Shown here piece after piece: positions 6,031 to 8,869 of a DNA stretch of 8,869 nucleotides. The translations under genes were made by a program, and so were the position numbers. The stretch covers positions 1 to 8,869 of the forward strand of contig CAMZCW010000089.1 of NCBI GenBank assembly GCA_947305045.1, read 5' to 3'. Positions within the stretch are counted from its first letter, which is position 1; every line of letters begins with the position of its first letter. This DNA is from an uncultured Bacteroidales bacterium (GTDB lineage: Bacteria; Bacteroidota; Bacteroidia; Bacteroidales; UBA932). The notes under the pieces are model-generated. The model was not told where the DNA came from, made no database searches, and saw only the letters and a list, made by a program, of their open reading frames with translations.

Positions 6031-7290
6031 TTACTTTTCTACAACGACAATTTCCACGCGGCGGGCATCCTTGTTCAGTTTGGCGTCGTGATCCACACCC
6101 TTGCCCACGATGGGGACGATACGCTCACCGTCTATGCCCTGCTCTACCAGGTAGGCCTTCACCTTTTCCACGCGATTCTCACTCAGGCGCAGATTGTAGG
6201 TCTCTTCACCCGTCTTGGAAGCATAGCCGTACAGGGCAATCGCCGTATTGGGGTACTGCTTCAGGATACGGGCGACCTCGTCCAGTTTGGCGGTCTCCTC
6301 GCCCAGTTTGGTGCTGTTGTCGGCAAAATAGACCGACTCGAACGTGCCGTGATAGTACTTGGCGGCCTCGGCTGCGGCAGCGGCTTCCGCGGCTTCGCGC
6401 GCAGCCTTTTCCTGCGCAGCCTTGGCGGCGGCTTCCTGGGCGGCCTTCTCCTGGGCAGCCTTCTCGGCAGCCTCACGGGCGGCCTTCTCCTTGGCAGCCT
6501 GCTCCGCGGCTAAACGGGCGGCTTCCGCAGCGGCGGCAGCTTCAGCGGCGGCCACGGCGGCCGCTTCCTTCTTCTTGTCCTTCCCGAAGGAGAAGGTGAG
6601 CTTGAGGCCGGCATCCCAGATGAGGTTGGTCTTGTGCGCCTTGTTGGGAATCATGTCAAAGCGCTTGCCGGTGAGGGCGGTGATGCCGCCGTAAATGCCC
6701 AGCTTCACCCAATCGTTGAAGGCGTAGGCGAAACCCAGCTGGCCGCCCAAGCCCAGGTGCCAGTTGGCAGCCTGCACCTCCTCATGATAGCCCTGGCCAT
6801 GGGAAAGGTTGCCCTGCCAGCGGGACTTGGTGTTCACCGCAGAGATTTGCGGGGACAGGTCCAGGAACCAGTGGTTGTTGCTCTTGATGAACGACAGCAG
6901 GTTGAAGTTGGCCTGGAGCGCAATCTTGAACCAGCGGGTGGGAACCGTGAGGTCCTCAAAGTACCAGCCGTCCTTGTCCAGGACCTGCGTGGCTTTCCAC
7001 TGGCCGTCCGTAGCCAGCCAGTAAGGGCAGCAGGTCAGGTTGTACTGCTTTTGCTGGCCATACTGGAAGCCCGCTTCCAATGAGATGAGACGGCTGAACT
7101 TGTACCCGCCGAAAAGCCCGCCCTGCAGGCCCCAGCTGCGCACGCCGTTCTCTGTGATGCTGGAGAAGGTGGCCTGCCCGAAGGACATGCCGCCGCCCAG
7201 CCCCACGTACCAGGGATTCTCCTGGCCGCGGGCGCCCCATGTAAGCCCCAAAAGGGCTACAAGGGAAAGGAAGAGTTTGCGTTTTGACAT
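6031..7290 (-). CDS. OmpA-like outer-membrane protein: beta-barrel, Ala-rich spacer, C-terminal OmpA domain
   Basis: This is a 419-residue protein. The start at MSKRKLF is chosen over an in-frame ATG 11 codons upstream because it gives a proper signal peptide (cleavage likely after ARG, residues 20-22). Residues ~26-236 show alternating aromatic/glycine strands (WYVGLGGG, GLFGGYKF, LEAGFQYG, FKIALQANF, HLGLGGQLGFAY, KLGIYGGI, LKLTFSF), consistent with an eight-stranded outer-membrane barrel. Residues 242-310 are an Ala/Glu/Lys helix with three 13-residue repeats. Residues ~312-419 are an OmpA/MotB-type domain with the NLRLSENRVEKV signature (366-377) and DARRVEIVV near the end. The domain normally binds peptidoglycan; the conserved Arg is present (Arg373) but the position usually filled by the ligand-contacting Asp is Ser358. 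A Cys-Cys pair (87-88) lies in a likely surface loop. It is the first gene of the pilus operon, 7 bp before the anchor gene, suggesting a role in tethering or assembling the pilus at the outer membrane (inference). Confidence 0.92.
   Translation of the reverse strand: MSKRKLFLSLVALLGLTWGARGQENPWYVGLGGGMSFGQATFSSITENGVRSWGLQGGLFGGYKFSRLISLEAGFQYGQQKQYNLTCCPYWLATDGQWKATQVLDKDGWYFEDLTVPTRWFKIALQANFNLLSFIKSNNHWFLDLSPQISAVNTKSRWQGNLSHGQGYHEEVQAANWHLGLGGQLGFAYAFNDWVKLGIYGGITALTGKRFDMIPNKAHKTNLIWDAGLKLTFSFGKDKKKEAAAVAAAEAAAAAEAARLAAEQAAKEKAAREAAEKAAQEKAAQEAAAKAAQEKAAREAAEAAAAAEAAKYYHGTFESVYFADNSTKLGEETAKLDEVARILKQYPNTAIALYGYASKTGEETYNLRLSENRVEKVKAYLVEQGIDGERIVPIVGKGVDHDAKLNKDARRVEIVVVEK
6373..6489 (-). 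repeat. Three tandem 39-bp units encoding 13-residue Ala-rich repeats
   Basis: Within the OmpA-like gene, residues 268-306 read as three consecutive units: EKAAREAAEKAAQ, EKAAQEAAAKAAQ, EKAAREAAEAAAA. At DNA level each unit is 39 bp (6451-6489, 6412-6450, 6373-6411) with moderate third-position drift. They form the core of a longer Ala-rich helix that separates the membrane barrel from the C-terminal OmpA domain. In-frame unit gain or loss would change spacer length without shifting the frame. Confidence 0.8.
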
Positions 7291-7299
7291 ATGGTTGTG

Positions 7300-7309
7300 A
7301 TTAAAGATT
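7300..7309 (-). promoter_or_regulatory. Leader motif AATCTTTAAT shared with the regulator gene
   Basis: The minus strand reads AATCTTTAAT nine bases before the ATG of the OmpA-like gene. The identical 10-mer lies eight bases before the GTG of the AraC-type regulator (8566-8575). The matched position in two adjacent genes suggests a common regulatory or translation-related element, although A+T-rich leaders make chance matches possible. Confidence 0.3.
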
Positions 7310-7334
7310 AAGCATTGATACATCGCGAATTATA

Positions 7335-7342
7335 CAAATGTA
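7335..7342 (-). promoter_or_regulatory. Putative -7 box of the pilus operon promoter
   Basis: The minus strand reads TACATTTG here, an exact match to the Bacteroidetes -7 consensus TAnnTTTG. It predicts a transcription start near 7328 and a leader of roughly 38 bases before the OmpA-like ATG at 7290. A CTTG about 21 bases upstream, inside the preceding terminator hairpin, could be a weak -33 TTTG element. The box lies inside a short inverted repeat (7330-7345; arms TTATAC and GTATAA around AAAT), which could be an operator or chance. Confidence 0.55.
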
Positions 7343-7343
7343 T

Positions 7344-7379
7344 AAAAAAACAACCTGCCCAGGCAAGTTGCCCAGGCAG
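7344..7379 (-). terminator. Rho-independent terminator of the AraC-type regulator gene
   Basis: A hairpin spans 7355-7379: outer 5-bp stem CTGCC/GGCAG, a symmetric CA/CA internal mismatch, inner 4-bp stem GGCA/TGCC and a 3-base loop. On the minus strand it is followed by GTTG and seven T's (7344-7350). It begins 35 bp after the stop codon of the regulator gene. An A-tract on the other side gives it some potential in both directions. It would insulate the pilus operon from upstream transcription. Confidence 0.7.
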
Positions 7380-7380
7380 A

Positions 7381-7422
7381 TTTTTACGCAGAATGTCTTT
7401 GGGGGTGTAATTTTTTACGCAG
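7381..7422. repeat. Pair of 11-bp direct repeats at the end of the regulator gene
   Basis: TTTTTACGCAG occurs exactly at 7381-7391 and 7412-7422, 31 bp apart. The second copy contains the stop codon of the regulator gene and the first lies just before the terminator hairpin. This may be a remnant of a small duplication; no function is evident. Confidence 0.5.
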
Positions 7423-8557
7423 GATTACTTTTTTTAAACCATTCGCGGGGTGAAAGGCCCTCCTCGCGGGTGAAGACGTTGGAGAAAACCGTGCGGGAGG
7501 AGAAGCCGCAGCGCGCGGCAAGTTCGTCCATTTTCAGATCCGGCTGCTCCAGTTTCAGGCGCTTGGCCTCCGCCACGCGATATCGGCTCACAAACTGGTA
7601 AAAAGAGCAACCGTATTCCGTCTTGATAAACTGGGAAAGGTAGGTGCGGTTCATGGGCAGGACGGTCCTCAAATCCGCCAGCTGGAAAGCCGGATTGACA
7701 TAAGGCTTTTCCTGCTCCATCCAGCGGTCCAGTTTCTGCCGAAGTTCACTGTTCTCCGGCGAGGGAGCGGGTTCCGTCACAGTCTCCAGCTCCGGTTCCT
7801 CTGCCTTTTCCCGCCTGCGCACCATCTCCCACGGGTCCTTGCGGTAAAGGATTTGCTCTGTACTATAGGCAAACATGACAATGGTGAACCACAACTGGGT
7901 GAAGCCGCGGCTGGGGTGATGGGCCACACAAATGTATATGTAATTGGCGCCCACCAGGACAACCATCCACAAATAGTGGACAAGCCACCGGACGTCAATG
8001 TCTTCCAGCGTGGAGAAATTTTCCTCGCACCAGGTTTTGTAGGCCCTGACATGGGAGATTAGGAAGCCTATAAGGACAAAGGGATAGAGTGAGATGAAAA
8101 AGCGCAGGTTGAACGGGATAATGTAGTCCAGGGCCACCAGCGCGAACATGGGCAACAAATGCCACATGGCATGCCTGAAGGACAGCCATCCGGGCCTGAG
8201 CGCCTCTGTGGGGTACAGCAGCAGCACCCAGCCCAACAGGTTTCCTAGAAGAAGTTCATACGTGTTAAGATTTTGCGCCCCAATATCCATCACCTGCGAG
8301 GGGGCCAGTGCCCAGCCCAGGATGTAGAAGGTATCTACAATTCCCCACACCAAAAGGGCCCCGCCCCATGCCTTGCGCATGCGCATTCCATCCGCGTGTT
8401 TAAACACCAGGAACGCGCCAAAAAGGGCGACGGCAACGGTACACGCAAACAGGAGCGGCGAAAGAATCTTGTCGAAGACATCGGCAGGAATGTAGTGCGA
8501 AAGCCACAAACTAAGCAGCACGCAGGCCGTGCAGATATAGATAAACCCATGTTTCAC
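7415..8557 (-). CDS. Membrane-anchored AraC-family transcriptional regulator
   Basis: This is a 380-residue protein. The start is GTG at 8557, since an in-frame stop lies four codons upstream and the next Met would remove two membrane segments. The first ~240 residues hold about seven to eight hydrophobic segments (roughly 4-21, 30-52, 64-84, 100-118, 130-150, 153-172, 195-214, 220-238). A charged linker rich in Glu and Pro follows (~245-275). Residues ~275-376 form an AraC-type DNA-binding domain: first helix-turn-helix around DLRTVLPMNRTYLSQFIK, second around MDELAARCGFSSRTVFSNVF, and the typical closing GLSPREWFKK. Bacteroidota commonly encode such multi-span-AraC fusions, in which a membrane domain probably senses a signal and the cytoplasmic domain binds DNA. 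It lies directly upstream of the pilus operon on the same strand, separated by a terminator and a promoter, so it is the likely but unproven regulator of the operon. The ligand cannot be deduced. Confidence 0.92.
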   Translation of the reverse strand: MKHGFIYICTACVLLSLWLSHYIPADVFDKILSPLLFACTVAVALFGAFLVFKHADGMRMRKAWGGALLVWGIVDTFYILGWALAPSQVMDIGAQNLNTYELLLGNLLGWVLLLYPTEALRPGWLSFRHAMWHLLPMFALVALDYIIPFNLRFFISLYPFVLIGFLISHVRAYKTWCEENFSTLEDIDVRWLVHYLWMVVLVGANYIYICVAHHPSRGFTQLWFTIVMFAYSTEQILYRKDPWEMVRRREKAEEPELETVTEPAPSPENSELRQKLDRWMEQEKPYVNPAFQLADLRTVLPMNRTYLSQFIKTEYGCSFYQFVSRYRVAEAKRLKLEQPDLKMDELAARCGFSSRTVFSNVFTREEGLSPREWFKKSNPA

Positions 8558-8561
8558 AGAA

Positions 8562-8569
8562 CAAAATTA
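8562..8569 (-). promoter_or_regulatory. Possible -7 box of the AraC-type regulator gene
   Basis: The minus strand reads TAATTTTG, matching TAnnTTTG, but it ends only four bases before the GTG start codon. If it is used, the transcript would be leaderless or nearly so. No convincing -33 TTTG is seen at the expected distance, only T-rich sequence. It overlaps the shared AATCTTTAAT motif (8566-8575), so the similarity may be a by-product of A+T-rich sequence. Confidence 0.28.
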
Positions 8570-8575
8570 AAGATT
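8566..8575 (-). promoter_or_regulatory. Leader motif AATCTTTAAT, copy in front of the regulator gene
   Basis: This is the same 10-mer as at 7300-7309, here eight bases before the GTG start. Both copies have the same orientation relative to the gene. Confidence 0.3.
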
Positions 8576-8609
8576 TATCTGCGAAAAGAAAAGGGTGCGG
8601 CCCAAAAAT

Positions 8610-8869
8610 TTACCGGATCTCGTTGGCGTTGTAAATGTAGGTATAGTCCGGATTCCGGCTAAAAAGCCAGCTGTTTGCGGCTACGGTGGTATACGTATTC
8701 CAGCCCACAATGTTCTCCGGACGGGCCGAGGCCTGTACCGGCAGGACAAAGTGCCCCTCCTCCCGGAAGACGCTGAAGGGCCGGGAGGCATAGCTGCCGT
8801 CGGAGCGGACACCGCCGCTGAGCTCGATATAGGGCAGCGCGCGTCCCGGGGCGTAAACCACATCCTCCA
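8610..8869 (-). CDS. Uncharacterised protein, C-terminal fragment (N-terminus beyond right edge)
   Basis: The minus-strand frame is open from the right edge to a TAA at 8610-8612, giving about 86 codons. The visible peptide includes YAPGRALPYIELSGG, RSDGSYASRPFSVF, HFVLPVQASARPENIVGWN and the end TYIYNANEIR. It is rich in Tyr, Ser and short beta-strand-like stretches, consistent with the end of an extracytoplasmic beta-rich protein, but I do not recognise a family. It does not look like a type IX secretion C-terminal signal. It lies 52 bp upstream of the regulator gene on the same strand. A weak GGG/CCC hairpin with a T-rich tail (about 8583-8601) in that gap might end its transcript. Codon composition matches the neighbouring genes, which favours a real gene over a chance open frame. 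Confidence 0.55.
   Translation of the reverse strand, partial: EDVVYAPGRALPYIELSGGVRSDGSYASRPFSVFREEGHFVLPVQASARPENIVGWNTYTTVAANSWLFSRNPDYTYIYNANEIR

Noticed and set aside
6359..6694. Ala/Ser-rich plus-strand open frame opposite the OmpA-like gene
   Set aside because: It is the complement of the GCC/GCG/AAG-type codons in the Ala-rich spacer and has no start context or domain.
7291..7414. Invertible promoter (phase variation) before the pilus operon, as known for other Bacteroidales surface loci
   Set aside because: Only a 6-bp inverted repeat around the -7 box and the terminator hairpin are present. No pair of longer inverted repeats flanks a promoter and no recombinase gene lies in the window.

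Overview
The window looks like chromosomal DNA of a G+C-rich member of the Bacteroidales (phylum Bacteroidota). The evidence is the fimbrillin (Mfa1/FimA-type, type V pilus) lipoprotein genes, a membrane-anchored AraC-type regulator of the kind common in this phylum, an OmpA-like outer-membrane protein, MBG and BspA-like surface modules, leaders that mostly lack Shine-Dalgarno sites, and TAnnTTTG-type -7 boxes. A Rikenellaceae/Alistipes-like or Prevotella-like source would fit, but nothing here fixes the genus.

All convincing genes lie on the minus strand and are transcribed from right to left. From the right edge: (1) the last ~86 codons of an unrecognised protein (8610-8869); (2) a GTG-started regulator with an N-terminal multi-span membrane domain and a C-terminal AraC-type helix-turn-helix domain (7415-8557); (3) a 124-bp intergenic region with a hairpin terminator for the regulator, immediately followed by a Bacteroidetes-type promoter; (4) a tightly packed operon of six genes that runs off the left edge. 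In order these are an OmpA-like beta-barrel/peptidoglycan-domain protein (6031-7290), an Mfa2/FimB-like putative anchor lipoprotein (5070-6023), fimbrillin 1 (4110-5051), fimbrillin 2 (3140-4096), a large fimbrillin fused to BspA-like and MBG-like domains (587-3121), and fimbrillin 4 (1-562, C-terminus outside the window). Gaps inside the operon are only 7-24 bp.

The working model is a surface-pilus locus. The OmpA-like protein sits in the outer membrane and may link it to the periplasm. The Mfa2-like lipoprotein would anchor the fibre. Fimbrillins 1, 2 and 4 would be shaft or minor subunits. The 844-residue chimeric fimbrillin is the best candidate for an adhesive or accessory subunit. The membrane-embedded AraC-type protein just upstream is the natural candidate regulator. 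This assignment of roles is inference from family membership and gene order.

The most unusual points are the fourfold paralogous pilin array, the chimeric subunit whose 3' part is clearly A+T-richer than the rest, the OmpA-like protein with an Ala-rich 13-residue repeat spacer and a Ser in place of the usual diaminopimelate-contacting Asp, and a 10-bp motif shared at the same position in front of both the regulator and the operon. No RNA gene, insertion sequence, CRISPR array or prophage element was seen.
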